64,000 bases of DNA from Pseudomonadota bacterium (GCA_027620495.1 JAQCEA010000007.1:31498-95497); one strand, 5' to 3'. Shown: positions 25,790 to 36,184, counted from the first letter of the stretch. Notes: a model not told the origin generated them from the letters alone. Numbers and translations are program-made.

Positions 25790-26581
25790 ATGCGACAAGA
25801 AACAGTTATTCGGCATGGTGAAGACGGGTTTGCTGGCATGCGCAAAGCTGGCAGTCTGGCGGCCGCGGTTCTAGATATGATCACACCGCATGTTGTTGCC
25901 GGTGTCACAACCGAAGAACTAGACCGGTTATGCCATGATTATATTCTGGCACATGGCGCTGTGCCAGCCCCGCTGAATTACAAAGGCTTTCCCAAATCGA
26001 CCTGTATTTCGCTAAATCATGTTGTGTGCCATGGCATACCCGGCGACAAAATCCTGCGTGATGGCGATATTTTGAATATCGATGTCACTGTTATTTTGGA
26101 TAGTTGGTATGGCGACACATCGCGTATGTATTATGTGGGCGCCCCATCCATCAAGGCACAAAGATTGACAGAAATCACCTATGAGTGCCTGATGCGCGGC
26201 ATAGAGGTGGCACGCCCCGGCAATGCGCTTGGGGATATTGGTCATGCGATCCAGTCCTTTGCCGAATCCCAGCGATTTTCAGTGGTGCGCGATTTTACCG
26301 GTCATGGTCTTGGCCAGACATTTCATTGCGCGCCAACAATCCTGCATTATGGTCTGCCGGGCGAAGGCATGCGACTTGAACCCGGGATGATTTTTACCAT
26401 TGAGCCGATGATTAATGCCGGGCGCCACGAGACCAAAATTTTATCAGATGGATGGACCGCTGTGACCCGTGACAAAAGCCTGTCTGCACAATTCGAACAT
26501 TCTATTGGCATCACCGAAGATGCGCCGGAAATTTTCACCCTGTCACCAGCTGGCCTGACCCTGCCGCCCTATGATATGTGA
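25790..26581 (+). CDS. map: Methionine aminopeptidase, type I
   Basis: Removes the initiator Met from nascent proteins. 263 residues with the full metal-binding set: H81 (CHGIPGD), D98, D109, H172 (TGHGLGQTFH), E205 (FTIEPMIN) and E236 (FEHSIGITE). No N-terminal zinc-finger extension. Promoter candidate upstream; a gap of about 90 bases separates it from radC, with no visible terminator. Confidence 0.96.
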   Translation: MRQETVIRHGEDGFAGMRKAGSLAAAVLDMITPHVVAGVTTEELDRLCHDYILAHGAVPAPLNYKGFPKSTCISLNHVVCHGIPGDKILRDGDILNIDVTVILDSWYGDTSRMYYVGAPSIKAQRLTEITYECLMRGIEVARPGNALGDIGHAIQSFAESQRFSVVRDFTGHGLGQTFHCAPTILHYGLPGEGMRLEPGMIFTIEPMINAGRHETKILSDGWTAVTRDKSLSAQFEHSIGITEDAPEIFTLSPAGLTLPPYDM

Positions 26582-26673
26582 CATATCACCAGTTCCAAAT
26601 TTTGAAAAAATCAGAGCCACCAATCTGTAACGCATTAACCAAACTTTAATATTTTTCTTCTATCAAAAGGGGT

Positions 26674-27456
26674 ATGAACACCCCATCAATTCCACAAGAC
26701 AGATCAGAAGATCGGCCAAAAGATCGGCCAGAAAATCGGCCAGAAGATCAATCAGCAGAACGACCGGGCCGGACTCAAACAAAAAACCCAAATATATCCG
26801 GACACCGGGCGCGTATGCGGGACAAGGCGCTTGGCAAATCTGCCACTTCGCTTACCGAGCTTGAATTACTGGAAATGCTTCTCTATCCCAGCAATCCGCG
26901 CGGCGATACCAAACCGGTTGCAAAAAGGCTGATGCATCGGTTTCAGACACTTGCTGGCGTGTTGCGCGCTTCGCCAGCAAAATTGCAAGAGGTAGAACAG
27001 GTTGGCCCAGCGGCCATTGTGGCGATCAAAGTTACCGAAGCGGCGGCGCTCCATCTCAGCCATTCACGGATTAAAAACCATCCCATCTTAAATAATTGGA
27101 TGCATGTGCAAGATTACTGCATCAAACTATTAGCCCATGAACCTGTCGAACATTTTTTGATTCTATGTCTGGATAATCAGAACCGGCTGATTGGCGAAGA
27201 AACCGTGTCAATTGGCACAATCAACCAGACCGCGGTCTATCCACGCGAGGTGGTAAATGCCGCATTAAAACATCATGCAAGGTCGGTGATTCTTGTTCAT
27301 AATCATCCAAGTGGCGAGTCGAAACCATCACGCGCGGATATTGCGGTCACAAATGAGATAGAAAAAGCGCTGACGGTGATGGGAATCACCCTTCATGACC
27401 ATTTGATTATCACCGATACAAATTGCGTCAGCTTTAAAAGCCTCGGCCATTTATAG
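26674..27456 (+). CDS. radC: RadC / JAB-domain DNA-associated protein
   Basis: 260-residue protein of the RadC family. An N-terminal helix-hairpin-helix-like region (to about 130) leads to a JAB/MPN metalloprotease-like domain with the signature H209, H211 and D222 (HNHPSGESKPSRAD). The family has been linked to DNA repair and to mobile elements, but its true reaction is unknown. The first 40 residues hold a short repeat EDRP-KDRP-ENRP-EDQS, absent from typical RadC. Confidence 0.9.
   Translation: MNTPSIPQDRSEDRPKDRPENRPEDQSAERPGRTQTKNPNISGHRARMRDKALGKSATSLTELELLEMLLYPSNPRGDTKPVAKRLMHRFQTLAGVLRASPAKLQEVEQVGPAAIVAIKVTEAAALHLSHSRIKNHPILNNWMHVQDYCIKLLAHEPVEHFLILCLDNQNRLIGEETVSIGTINQTAVYPREVVNAALKHHARSVILVHNHPSGESKPSRADIAVTNEIEKALTVMGITLHDHLIITDTNCVSFKSLGHL
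26707..26754 (+). repeat. Four 12-bp imperfect tandem repeats in radC
   Basis: Units of the form GAAGATCGGCCA (26707-26718, 26719-26730, 26731-26742 and the degenerate 26743-26754), encoding the four-residue repeats EDRP, KDRP, ENRP and EDQS. Likely a slippage expansion that keeps frame. Confidence 0.85.
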
Positions 27457-27479
27457 TGCTGTTGCACCCCGCTTTAACC

Positions 27480-27662
27480 TTACTTTTTTTTCATATTTTC
27501 AGAGATTTTACGGGTCATTTCACCCGCTTTACGGCTTGCCGCCAACAAACCGGGGCGTGCCGCGTTTAAAGCTTTGCCTGCCGCCTCTCCAGCTTTTTTC
27601 TGCACAGCAGGATTGCGCGCGGCTGTCATCAGCGCTGTCATCAAAATACGTTGAAACAGCAT
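27480..27662 (-). CDS. Small basic protein (60 aa), hypothetical
   Basis: 60 residues from ATG 27662. Strongly basic with alanine and glycine (AARNPAVQKKAGEAAGKAL, then RKAGEMTRKISENMKKK), able to form an amphipathic helix. An N-terminal extension of ten residues is possible. I do not recognise a named family. Similar short basic proteins occur near purB in related bacteria, from memory only. Convergent with radC. Confidence 0.55.
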   Translation of the reverse strand: MLFQRILMTALMTAARNPAVQKKAGEAAGKALNAARPGLLAASRKAGEMTRKISENMKKK

Positions 27663-27769
27663 ATTGTGTGTTCCCGGCCAAATTGACCACAAATACTAGT
27701 TAAGTTCTGGCTTTTTACCTGCCTCAATGCTACAACCTGACGTCTGCTAACGCAAAAGGTATTGTTCGT

Positions 27770-29062
27770 ATGATCCCTCGGTATTCCCGGCCTGAAATGA
27801 CCGCCATTTGGTCGGAGGAAAGCAAGTTCCAAATTTGGTTTGAAATTGAAGCCTACGCATGTGATGCGCAGGCAAAACTTGGCGTTATTCCGGCCGAGGC
27901 GGCCGCCACAATTTGGCAGCGCGGTGCCTTTGAAATTGATCGCATTAACGAAATTGAACGCGAAACCAAACATGATGTTATCGCCTTTTTGACCAACCTT
28001 GCAGAACATATTGGCGAGGATGCGCGGTTTGTGCATCAAGGCATGACATCATCTGACGTTTTAGACACAACCCTTTCGGTTCAGTTGGCCCGGGCCACTG
28101 ATTTGATGCTGGCCGGACTTGATCGTTTGCTTGCTGGCCTTGAAAAACGGGCGCATGAACATAAACGCACCGCCACCATTGGCCGCAGCCATGGCATCCA
28201 TGCCGAACCAACAACGCTTGGTCTGAAATTTGCCAGTTTTTATGCTGAATTTACACGCTGTCGTGACCGTTTGGTTGCGGCACGCCGCGAAATTGCCACC
28301 TGTGCGATTTCTGGGGCGGTGGGTACATTTGCCCATATCGATCCATTTGTCGAAACGCATGTTGCCGAAAAAATGGGGCTTGAGATTGAACCGGTGTCAT
28401 CGCAGGTCATCCCACGTGACCGCCACGCGATGTTCTTTGCAACATTAGGCGTGATTGCCAGTTCAATTGAACGTCTATCGGTCGAAATACGCCATATGCA
28501 ACGCACCGAAGTGCGCGAAGCCGAAGAATTTTTCTCGGCCGGACAAAAAGGGTCGTCGGCGATGCCGCATAAACGCAACCCGGTCTTGACCGAAAACCTG
28601 ACCGGTATCGCCCGAATTGTGCGTGCGGCGGTGGTACCTGCTTTGGAAAATGTGGCCCTGTGGCACGAACGCGATATTTCACATTCGTCAGTCGAACGTG
28701 TATTTGCCCCTGATGCCACCATCGCGCTTGATTTTGCCTTGCACCGTCTGGCGGGTGTTGTGGAAAATCTGCTTGTCTATCCTGATGCGATGCAGGCAAA
28801 TCTCGACAAGCTTGGCGGGCTTGTGCATTCGCAACAGGTTTTGCTGGCATTGACACAAAAAGGCGTAAGCCGGGAAAATGCCTATGTGTATGTCCAGCGC
28901 AATGCGATGAAAATCTGGGCTGAAGGTGGCAGCTATCTTGATAAATTAAAATCTGACGAAGATGTCAGCGCGCATCTGACCGATCAGGAACTCGACGCAT
29001 TGTTTGATCTTGGCCAGCATTTTCAGCATGTCGACACAATTTTTAAACGTGTTTTTGGGTGA
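27770..29062 (+). CDS. purB: Adenylosuccinate lyase
   Basis: Acts twice in purine synthesis: splits fumarate from SAICAR and from adenylosuccinate. 430 residues, fumarase/aspartase fold, with the start MIPRYSRPEMTAIWSEESKF, TSSDVLDTTLS, GRSHGIHAEPTT, and the signature SSAMPHKRNPVLTE that holds the flexible catalytic loop. Followed 42 bases later by purC. Confidence 0.97.
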   Translation: MIPRYSRPEMTAIWSEESKFQIWFEIEAYACDAQAKLGVIPAEAAATIWQRGAFEIDRINEIERETKHDVIAFLTNLAEHIGEDARFVHQGMTSSDVLDTTLSVQLARATDLMLAGLDRLLAGLEKRAHEHKRTATIGRSHGIHAEPTTLGLKFASFYAEFTRCRDRLVAARREIATCAISGAVGTFAHIDPFVETHVAEKMGLEIEPVSSQVIPRDRHAMFFATLGVIASSIERLSVEIRHMQRTEVREAEEFFSAGQKGSSAMPHKRNPVLTENLTGIARIVRAAVVPALENVALWHERDISHSSVERVFAPDATIALDFALHRLAGVVENLLVYPDAMQANLDKLGGLVHSQQVLLALTQKGVSRENAYVYVQRNAMKIWAEGGSYLDKLKSDEDVSAHLTDQELDALFDLGQHFQHVDTIFKRVFG

Positions 29063-29104
29063 GCCACAGATACCCGCCACCTTTTCTTGGGGACAAAGAC
29101 AATC

Positions 29105-29854
29105 ATGACAAAGAGACAACAGCTTTATGAAGGCAAGGCCAAAGTTATTTTTGAAGGGCCGGAAGCTGGCACATTGGTGCAATATTTCAAAGATGATGCC
29201 ACCGCCTTTAACGCACAAAAAAAAGATGTGATCAAAGGCAAAGGCATCCTGAATAATTACATCAGTGAACATATTATGACAGCGATCGGGGATTTGGGCA
29301 TACCGAATCACTTTATCGCCCGGCTGAATGACCGTGAACAGCTGATCCGCAAGCTTGAAATTATCCCGATTGAAGTTGTTGTCAGAAATGTAGCCGCCGG
29401 GTCTATTTGCCCGCGTCTTGGGCTGGAAGAAGGCGCGACATTAAACAACACATTGGTTGAATTTTGCCTGAAAGATGACAGCCTTGGCGATCCGATTATT
29501 GCGCCAGAACATATTTTCACGTTTGGCTGGGCCACACCAAATGAGCTGGAAATCATTGTCGAGGACACCTTGCGTATCAATGATTTTCTAACCGGATTGT
29601 TTTTGGGAATCGGCGTTCGACTGATTGATTTCAAGCTGGAATTTGGCCGATTTTACCATGACCCAGACGCGGCAGACGACGATGTGATTATGCTCGCTGA
29701 TGAAATCAGCCCAGATAATTGCCGGTTGTGGGACGCGCAAACCAATGAAAAAATGGATAAAGACAGATTTCGGCGTGATCTGGGCGGGCTGGTTGAGGCC
29801 TATCAGGAAATCGCCAACCGACTTGGTATTAAAATCCCCGATCTGGATAACTAA
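29105..29854 (+). CDS. purC: SAICAR synthase (phosphoribosylaminoimidazole-succinocarboxamide synthase)
   Basis: Joins CAIR and aspartate with ATP. 249 residues with [37 protein letters not shown] and LVDFKLEFG-like LIDFKLEFG, then [14 protein letters not shown] 29105 lies after a GGGGAC stretch; a TTG start 18 bases upstream is unneeded. Second gene of the purB-C-S-Q-L group. Confidence 0.96.
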   Translation: MTKRQQLYEGKAKVIFEGPEAGTLVQYFKDDATAFNAQKKDVIKGKGILNNYISEHIMTAIGDLGIPNHFIARLNDREQLIRKLEIIPIEVVVRNVAAGSICPRLGLEEGATLNNTLVEFCLKDDSLGDPIIAPEHIFTFGWATPNELEIIVEDTLRINDFLTGLFLGIGVRLIDFKLEFGRFYHDPDAADDDVIMLADEISPDNCRLWDAQTNEKMDKDRFRRDLGGLVEAYQEIANRLGIKIPDLDN

Positions 29855-29892
29855 CCATACTGACAAATTGGCAGTAACCAACCGAAGGCAAA

Positions 29893-30144
29893 ATGATGCA
29901 AGCCATAGTGAATATTTCTCTCAAAGAAGGTGTTTTAGACCCACAAGGACGTGCCATCGCAAGGTCGCTTGGCGATCTGGGCTTTAGTGAAGTCAATGAT
30001 GTGCGCGTTGGTAAACAGATTTTGTTGGAAATTGATGAAACCGACCCAGCCCGCTTGCGCCAACGCGTGGCGCGCATGTGCGAAACGTTGCTGTCAAACA
30101 CTGTGATCGAAGATTACAGTATCGACATAGCTGACGAAACCTGA
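29893..30144 (+). CDS. purS: FGAM synthase subunit PurS
   Basis: 83 residues; forms the small bridging subunit in the PurL-PurQ-PurS complex that makes FGAM. Typical features are AIVNISLKEGVLDPQG and ARSLGDLGFSEVNDVRVGKQ (read in order). Presence of PurS fits the small form of PurL found further along. Confidence 0.95.
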   Translation: MMQAIVNISLKEGVLDPQGRAIARSLGDLGFSEVNDVRVGKQILLEIDETDPARLRQRVARMCETLLSNTVIEDYSIDIADET

Positions 30145-30176
30145 TCCATCACGCAATTTTCAAACTGAAGCAAAAT

Positions 30177-30890
30177 ATGACTCTTTCATCTCTGGCATCA
30201 CTACGCGTCGCGATCACAGTATTTCCCGGTTCAAATTGTGACCGTGATATGATGGTGGCGGTTGAACAATTGACCAATCGCCGCCCGGCATTGGTCTGGC
30301 ATAAACAAGCAAGCCTTGATCCCGTCGATCTGGTGATTGTTCCCGGGGGCTTTTCATTTGGCGATTATCTGCGCTGTGGCGCCCTGGCTGGCCGATCACC
30401 AATCATGAATGCGGTGATGGACCACGCCGCACGTGGCGGTGCGGTTCTGGGCGTATGTAACGGGTTTCAGGTACTTACCGAAACTGGCATGCTGCCGGGT
30501 GTGCTGATCCGTAATGCGGGGCTTCGGTTTAGCTGTCGGATGGTGCGGCTCGAAACCGGGGAAACCATGTCATCGCCCTTTACCCAAGGCCTGACAGCTG
30601 GACAGTCGCTTGATATTCCCGTTGCCCATAATGAGGGCAATTATTTTGCTGATGAAGATACGTTGGACCGGTTGCAGGATAACGGCCAGATTGCCTTTCG
30701 CTATGTTGCCAGCGATGCCGAAGGGCCAGCCAACCCGAATGGCGCGGCGCGTGATATTGCCGGTATTTTATCAAATAATGGGCGCGTGATGGGCATGATG
30801 CCACATCCAGAACGGGCGATATCCCCGCTGCATGGCAGTTCTGATGGTGCCACCCTACTCTCCAAATCACTCGAGGCATTGATGTCATGA
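30177..30890 (+). CDS. purQ: FGAM synthase glutaminase subunit PurQ
   Basis: Class I glutamine amidotransferase that supplies ammonia to PurL. 237 residues with the nucleophile Cys in GVCNGFQVL, the preceding [11 protein letters not shown], and the His-Glu pair in PHPERA near the C-terminus. Its stop overlaps the purL start by four bases (ATGA). Confidence 0.96.
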   Translation: MTLSSLASLRVAITVFPGSNCDRDMMVAVEQLTNRRPALVWHKQASLDPVDLVIVPGGFSFGDYLRCGALAGRSPIMNAVMDHAARGGAVLGVCNGFQVLTETGMLPGVLIRNAGLRFSCRMVRLETGETMSSPFTQGLTAGQSLDIPVAHNEGNYFADEDTLDRLQDNGQIAFRYVASDAEGPANPNGAARDIAGILSNNGRVMGMMPHPERAISPLHGSSDGATLLSKSLEALMS

Positions 30891-33097
30891 CGCAAAACGA
30901 TCACTTAATGACCTTTGATGATGCCGCCGCGATGGGTCTGTCGCGTGACGAATGGGAACTGATTCTAAAACGGCTAGAGCGCACACCAAATCAATGTGAA
31001 CTGGGCATTTTTTCTGCCATGTGGTCGGAACATTGCTCGTATAAATCATCAAAGAAATGGTTAAAGACATTGCCAGTTGACGGCCCTCAGGTGATTGAGG
31101 GGCCAGGTGAAAATGCCGGGGCGGTTGATATTGGCGATGGGCTTGCCGCGATCTTTAAAATTGAAAGCCATAACCACCCATCTTTTATTGAACCCTATCA
31201 GGGGGCCGCAACAGGTGTCGGCGGTATTTTGCGCGATGTCTTTACCATGGGTGCCCGCCCGGTTGCCCTGCTTAATGCCTTGCGCTTTGGCGAGGCAAAC
31301 CATGAAAAAACTCGACATCTGCTAGGCGGGGTTGTGGCTGGCATTGGTGGATATGGCAATTGCATTGGCATCCCGACAGTTGGCGGCGAAGTCAATTTCG
31401 ACAAATCCTACAATGGCAATATTCTGGTCAATGCCATGGCTGTTGGCCTTGCCAATAGTGACCGGATTTTCAGATCAGCGGCCACAGGCCCCGGCAACCC
31501 GGTGATTTATGTCGGGGCAAAAACCGGGCGTGATGGCATCCATGGGGCCACGATGGCGTCTGCCGAATTTTCAGATGAAACCGAAAGCAAGCGGCCAACC
31601 GTTCAGGTTGGTGACCCGTTTACCGGCAAATTGCTGATGGAAGCCTGTTTAGAACTGATGGCATCTGATTCGGTGTTGTCAATTCAGGATATGGGCGCCG
31701 CCGGGCTGACATCATCATCTGTTGAGATGGCCTCAAAAGGTGGTCTTGGTATGGAAATTGACCTTGATCTGGTACCCGCGCGCGAAGATGGTATGACCGC
31801 CTATGAATTGATGTTGTCCGAGTCGCAAGAACGTATGCTGATGGTATTAAAACCAGATGCCACAGACACCGCACGCGCCATTTTTGATAAATGGGACCTC
31901 GATTTCATGCCCATTGGTCAGGTTACCGAAACTGGCCGTCTGGTACTGTTTAAAGATGGCGGTATCGCATGTGATATTCCGTTGGCCCCACTTGTGGATG
32001 ATGCGCCCGAATATGACCGTCCACAAAACCTGGTACCACAGCGGCCACGGCTTGCCAGTGATAAGGCCAAAAGCGACAAACCGATTACCGATCTGTTGCA
32101 ATCTATGCTTGGCCATGTCGATTTGGCCAGTCGGCGTTGGGTTTATGAACAATATGACAGCCACGTAATGGCCGATACCATTGCCGGGCCGGGCGGCGAT
32201 GCGGCGTTGGTGCGTGTGCATGGCAGCCAGCGCGGACTTGCCATCACAACAGATTGCACCCCACGTTATGTAGAGGCTGATCCTGAAACCGGCGGCAAAC
32301 AAGCCGTTGCCGAAGCCTATCGCAATATTTGTGCGATTGGTGCGCGGCCGCTTGCGATCACCAATAATTTGAATTTTGGCAACCCAGAAAAGCCCGACAT
32401 CATGGCACAATTAGCCCAATCAGTTGTCGGCATGGGCAAAGCGGCAAAACATCTTGATACCCCGGTGGTATCTGGCAATGTGTCTTTATATAACGAAACC
32501 GATGGTACCGCGATCCGCCCTTGCCCGGTTGTTGGCATGGTTGGCGTTATTGAAGATGTTACAATGGCTGTTGGCAGCCGTTTTGTCGCCGCCAATGAAG
32601 AGATTTTCATTTTAGGCCAAGATGATAGCCAAAATGACGGCTGGCTTGGTGCATCTTTATATGCCGCGCATCAAGGCATCACCGCGATATATGCGCCGCC
32701 ACCAATCGACCTTGATGCCGAAGAACAAACAGGCAAGCTGTTGGTTCAGATGATTGCCTCTGGCACAGTTACCGCGGCGCATGATATCAGCGATGGCGGG
32801 CTAGCTGTTGCCATTGCCGAGATGAGCCTGCATTCCGCATTTGGCGCGCATATCACGCTGCCGACCAGCGGTCATCTTCATGGCTGGGCATTTGGTGAAG
32901 ATCAGGCCCGCTATGTTGTGACAACCGCAGTTGGGCCGTCGCTGACGCAAGCGGCGCAAAAGGCGGGCATAGCGATCAGCAAAATCGGCACAGTGACGTC
33001 AAAAACAGAATTGCAATTTGGTGATAATGACACCATATCTGTTGAAGAACTGAAAAACCTGTCTGAAGCTTGCCTGCCTGCTTTAATGGCTGGATAA
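30887..33097 (+). CDS. purL: FGAM synthase catalytic subunit PurL (small type)
   Basis: ATP-dependent amidation of FGAR. 736 residues, the small form that needs PurQ and PurS. Visible parts are [33 protein letters not shown] (the nucleotide-binding HNHP loop), [10 protein letters not shown] and [15 protein letters not shown], which are the AIRS-type repeats. Coupled to purQ. Confidence 0.97.
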   Translation: MTQNDHLMTFDDAAAMGLSRDEWELILKRLERTPNQCELGIFSAMWSEHCSYKSSKKWLKTLPVDGPQVIEGPGENAGAVDIGDGLAAIFKIESHNHPSFIEPYQGAATGVGGILRDVFTMGARPVALLNALRFGEANHEKTRHLLGGVVAGIGGYGNCIGIPTVGGEVNFDKSYNGNILVNAMAVGLANSDRIFRSAATGPGNPVIYVGAKTGRDGIHGATMASAEFSDETESKRPTVQVGDPFTGKLLMEACLELMASDSVLSIQDMGAAGLTSSSVEMASKGGLGMEIDLDLVPAREDGMTAYELMLSESQERMLMVLKPDATDTARAIFDKWDLDFMPIGQVTETGRLVLFKDGGIACDIPLAPLVDDAPEYDRPQNLVPQRPRLASDKAKSDKPITDLLQSMLGHVDLASRRWVYEQYDSHVMADTIAGPGGDAALVRVHGSQRGLAITTDCTPRYVEADPETGGKQAVAEAYRNICAIGARPLAITNNLNFGNPEKPDIMAQLAQSVVGMGKAAKHLDTPVVSGNVSLYNETDGTAIRPCPVVGMVGVIEDVTMAVGSRFVAANEEIFILGQDDSQNDGWLGASLYAAHQGITAIYAPPPIDLDAEEQTGKLLVQMIASGTVTAAHDISDGGLAVAIAEMSLHSAFGAHITLPTSGHLHGWAFGEDQARYVVTTAVGPSLTQAAQKAGIAISKIGTVTSKTELQFGDNDTISVEELKNLSEACLPALMAG

Positions 33098-33134
33098 AGC
33101 CACCGACGAGCAAACACCGATAAAGGACAATCGA

Positions 33135-33368
33135 ATGGCGATGCAAGCAAGTGAAATTGAAGCGCTGATCAAAGCTGCATTTCCAGATGCCTTAATCACC
33201 ATTGAGGATTTGCGTGGTGACGGTGATCATTATGCGTGCCGCGTGGTATCATCCGCCTTTGCCGGTAAAAACCGTGTGCAACAGCATCAGATGGTCTATA
33301 ACGCGCTTGGTGGGCGCATGGGCGGTGAGCTACATGCACTGGCATTGCAGACATCTGCCCCAGCGTAA
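33135..33368 (+). CDS. bolA: BolA family protein
   Basis: 77 residues with the BolA core DGDHYACRVVSSAFAGKNRVQQHQMVYNALGG (read in pieces), including the conserved His of VQQHQMV and HY. BolA binds monothiol glutaredoxin through a shared 2Fe-2S cluster; grxD lies next. A 37-base gap after purL suggests the same transcript. Confidence 0.93.
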   Translation: MAMQASEIEALIKAAFPDALITIEDLRGDGDHYACRVVSSAFAGKNRVQQHQMVYNALGGRMGGELHALALQTSAPA

Positions 33369-33418
33369 CCCCTTGTTAATTGTAATCGTGCAAACCGCCT
33401 AAAGTGAGGAACCAAATC

Positions 33419-33757
33419 ATGTTGGACAACGCTTTAAAAACCCGTATCGACAACGAAATTGCCAGTGAATCCGTCGTGCTGTTCATGAAGGGAACACCGG
33501 TATTTCCACAATGCGGTTTTTCAGCCGCTGTTGTCGGCGTTTTATCGCATCTTGGCGTTAAATTCCGCGGCATTAACGTGCTTGAGGATGATAGCATCCG
33601 TGAAGGCATAAAGGTCTATTCCGATTGGCCAACCATCCCACAGCTGTATGTGAAGGGTGAATTTGTTGGTGGATGTGACATTATCCGTGAAATGTATGAG
33701 TCGGGCGAATTGACCGAAATGTTCCAGACACATGGGATTGACGCGCGGCCAAGCTAG
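33419..33757 (+). CDS. grxD: Monothiol glutaredoxin (Grx4 type)
   Basis: 112 residues with the active-site C32 in CGFS of FPQCGFSAAVV, and the GSH-binding TIPQLYVKGEFVGGCDI. Carries a 2Fe-2S cluster with BolA and delivers Fe-S clusters. ATG 33419 lies ten bases after AGTGAGGA. An earlier in-frame GTG falls within that ribosome site. Confidence 0.95.
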   Translation: MLDNALKTRIDNEIASESVVLFMKGTPVFPQCGFSAAVVGVLSHLGVKFRGINVLEDDSIREGIKVYSDWPTIPQLYVKGEFVGGCDIIREMYESGELTEMFQTHGIDARPS

Positions 33758-33767
33758 GCACAAGACA

Positions 33768-34187
33768 TCAGGATTCTTGTTCCGGTTCACTATTTTCGAC
33801 AATATTAGCGGCGATAAAGCCGCGTTCTGACACCACTTCGGCAACACGTATCCGGTACCAATCATAAAATTCTTGGCGGCCAAGCGCTTGAGCCGCCAGA
33901 TGTTCGGCATGTTGTCGCCAGTTGGCAATGGCCGCACGATCCACCCAATAAGATACGGTGATGCCAATGCCATCATCGCCTCGAACCGACTCGACACCTA
34001 AAAATCCCGGTTGGCGTTGGGCGAGCAAAACCATGCGGTCGGTGGTCATATCATAGATGTCATCACCGCTCAGACTGCGCTGTGCTGTAAAGATCACCGC
34101 AAAATAACGCTCTGGCCATCCATTCGTGTCAAGTGTTCTATCGATTTCCATCATCCTATCATGCTTGCGCTTGGCTTTGGCCAACAT
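33768..34187 (-). CDS. Antibiotic biosynthesis monooxygenase (ABM) domain protein
   Basis: Up to 139 residues with an ABM-type ferredoxin-like fold: YFAVIFTAQRSL, RMVLLAQRQPGFLGVESVRG and ITVSYWVDRAAIANWRQHAEHLAAQALGR. Such small proteins act as oxygenases or stress-related enzymes on quinone-like or heme substrates. The substrate cannot be told. The start may be the ATG at 34154 or 34151, nearer an AGGA, instead of 34187. Confidence 0.75.
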   Translation of the reverse strand: MLAKAKRKHDRMMEIDRTLDTNGWPERYFAVIFTAQRSLSGDDIYDMTTDRMVLLAQRQPGFLGVESVRGDDGIGITVSYWVDRAAIANWRQHAEHLAAQALGRQEFYDWYRIRVAEVVSERGFIAANIVENSEPEQES

Positions 34188-34572
34188 CCCTAATATTTAA
34201 GCCAGCTAATAATTGAGGCAGCTGTTGTTTAAGACGCCTGTCATATATGGCGCTGTTTTTGGCTTTTACATGTTCCTTTTGTTTAAATAAAACCCGTTGC
34301 CGCCTTTTTCAACCATGCCGCATATCTTTGCCAAGCCCCGGATATTTCTATGGGTTAAGGTTTTTTTGCAGCATTTTTTTAAAAACGCGGACAAACAGTC
34401 TGGTCTTATGCGGTTATTTTGATAGCTGGGAAACGCCCACATCAGGCCGCCCCCGGTCAAATAGACCAGAGATGAATAGTGATCATAGGTATAAAAAACC
34501 CGGGCGGTTGATCGCATGCCGCCCGGGTATATACGCAATTTATGTTGGCGCGGGCCAGCCGCCCACAATCAC
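34188..34572. other. Intergenic stretch between ABM gene and rpsD
   Basis: Nearly 390 bases without a gene I can support. The rpsD terminator lies at 34491-34528. One plus-strand frame spans much of the gap (34247-34576) but lacks a ribosome site and crosses the terminator, so is taken as chance. The T-rich stretch around 34368-34383 has no clear structure. Confidence 0.6.
34491..34528 (-). terminator. Rho-independent terminator of rpsD
   Basis: On the minus strand, CCCGGGCGG and CCGCCCGGG form a perfect nine-pair stem around an eleven-base loop, followed by TTTTTTA. It lies about 45 bases after the rpsD stop. Confidence 0.9.
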
Positions 34573-35199
34573 TTAGCGTGAATAATATTCGACAACCAGA
34601 TTTGGCTCCATTTGAACTGGATAAGGCACCTCATCAAATGATGGCACCCGAACCAATTTGGCACTGAATTTATTATGATCGACTTCGACATATTCTGGTA
34701 CGTCGCGCTCTACAGATGCGATGGCATCGAGGACGGCCGGAATGGTTTTGGCTTTTTCTTTCAGCGTGATTTCATCACCGGGCTTGACCAAGACTGACGC
34801 AATATTACAGCGTTTGCCGTTTAATAATACATGTCCATGGTTAATGGTCTGGCGCGCAGAAAACACTGTTGGCACAAGTTTCGCGCGATACAGCACCGCA
34901 TCGAGACGGCACTCAAGAATACCGACAAGATTTTGGCCCGTGTCACCTTTGCGGCGCACAGCTTCATTGTAATATTTCTTAAATTGTTTTTCACCAATAT
35001 TGCCGTAATAGCCTTTCAGCTTTTGCTTGGCCATCAGCTGCACGCCAAAATCAGTTGGCTTTTTGCGGCGCTGACCGTGCTGGCCTGGGCCATATTCACG
35101 GGCGTTCACAGGTGATTTTGGACGACCCCACAGATTCACACCAAGGCGGCGGTCAATTTTATGTTTCGCGGCGTGCCGCTTATGATCAGATTTTGCCAT
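34573..35199 (-). CDS. rpsD: 30S ribosomal protein uS4
   Basis: Primary 16S rRNA binder that starts 30S assembly, and usually an autogenous regulator. 208 residues with [21 protein letters not shown] and YGPGQHGQ, then the S4 RNA-binding domain [32 protein letters not shown] (read in pieces). AGGAGC lies before ATG. Has its own promoter and terminator. Confidence 0.97.
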   Translation of the reverse strand: MAKSDHKRHAAKHKIDRRLGVNLWGRPKSPVNAREYGPGQHGQRRKKPTDFGVQLMAKQKLKGYYGNIGEKQFKKYYNEAVRRKGDTGQNLVGILECRLDAVLYRAKLVPTVFSARQTINHGHVLLNGKRCNIASVLVKPGDEITLKEKAKTIPAVLDAIASVERDVPEYVEVDHNKFSAKLVRVPSFDEVPYPVQMEPNLVVEYYSR

Positions 35200-35309
35200 G
35201 AACTGGCTCCTTTATCGTTTTTGCCCCGGTAGGGTCACAGTGCCAATTTTTGGCCATATCACCGGCATCACACCCCGCTGGTGCAATCCGCGTTCCCGAG
35301 AATGCGCGC

Positions 35310-35338
35310 AAGTTAGGCAGATATCTGCCATTTGTCAA
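35310..35338 (-). promoter_or_regulatory. rpsD promoter with palindrome in the spacer
   Basis: Minus strand: perfect -35 TTGACA (35338-35333), 17-base spacer, -10 TAACTT (35315-35310). About 110 bases before the rpsD start. Bases 35316-35329 of the spacer form the perfect 14-bp palindrome GGCAGATATCTGCC, a possible operator. Confidence 0.65.
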
Positions 35339-35395
35339 CCATCTTTGCCGTACCGCCAGCCGTTGCGCCACGCCGTTACAAAAGACCGGGAGAAG

Positions 35396-36184
35396 CTAGG
35401 ACTTACGCTTGCTGGTCAGGGCCTGTAAAATGCCGTGAAGCGTGCTGATTTCTTGTTTGCTTGGACCAGCCCGGGTAAATAGCGCCCGAATATTGCGTTT
35501 AACGGTCGCCTTCATATCTGGCGCGGTGAAAAACCCGCCATCATCAAGTGCCGTTTCCAGCCTGCTATAGAAATAATCACGTTCAGCGACAGAGGCGCGG
35601 TCATCCAAACTAACTGGTTGCGCCACCTTGTCTTGGTGTTGACCCGCCGCCGCTAGGGCCGCCATGCGCCATTCCCATGCCATCACCAAAACACCCTGTG
35701 CCAAATTCAAGGACGGGTAGTCCGGGTTTAGTGACGCCGTCACCAGAATATCAGCCAGAACAACCTCATCATTATCAAGGCCGGATGCTTCTGGTCCAAA
35801 TAATATGGCAGCGCGGTTTTTATCTGCAGCGCTATCCTTGCCCCCCGATTGGTGCGAATGCGCCACAATCAAACCAGCCGCATCCCGCGGATCACATGAC
35901 CGAATGGCCAGATCACGGCGCCGCGCTGATGTTGCCGCCAAAAAGCTGATATCACTGGTGGCGGCGGCCACCGTATCGAACACACGCGCATTTTCGATAA
36001 TTGATTTACCGCCTGCCGCCATTGGCAAAGCCGCGGCATTTGGCCAGCCATCACGCGGTGCCACAAGCCGTAAATCCGACAGGCCGCAATTCATCATTGC
36101 GCGCGCCGTGGCACCAATATTCTCGCCCATCTGCGGACGCGCAAGAATCACCACAGGTGGATCAATTTGAATTTTTTGGTCCAT
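35396..36184 (-). CDS. trmJ: tRNA (cytidine/uridine-2'-O-)-methyltransferase TrmJ-like
   Basis: SPOUT-fold methyltransferase that methylates the ribose at tRNA position 32 in the cytoplasm. 262 residues with the N-terminal VVILARPQMGENIGATARAMMNCG, the knot region ILFGPEASGLDNDEV, and the NPDYPSLNLAQGVLVMAWEWR motif. Six bases after the cimA stop, so likely in that transcript. Function by family; target base not proven. Confidence 0.9.
   Translation of the reverse strand: MDQKIQIDPPVVILARPQMGENIGATARAMMNCGLSDLRLVAPRDGWPNAAALPMAAGGKSIIENARVFDTVAAATSDISFLAATSARRRDLAIRSCDPRDAAGLIVAHSHQSGGKDSAADKNRAAILFGPEASGLDNDEVVLADILVTASLNPDYPSLNLAQGVLVMAWEWRMAALAAAGQHQDKVAQPVSLDDRASVAERDYFYSRLETALDDGGFFTAPDMKATVKRNIRALFTRAGPSKQEISTLHGILQALTSKRKS

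Noticed and set aside
28240..28722. Minus-strand frame of about 160 codons in purB
   Set aside because: Serine/arginine-rich shadow frame with no motif; purB is certain.
34247..34576. Plus-strand frame of about 109 codons downstream of the ABM gene
   Set aside because: No ribosome site, crosses the rpsD terminator and codes a low-quality peptide with no motif.
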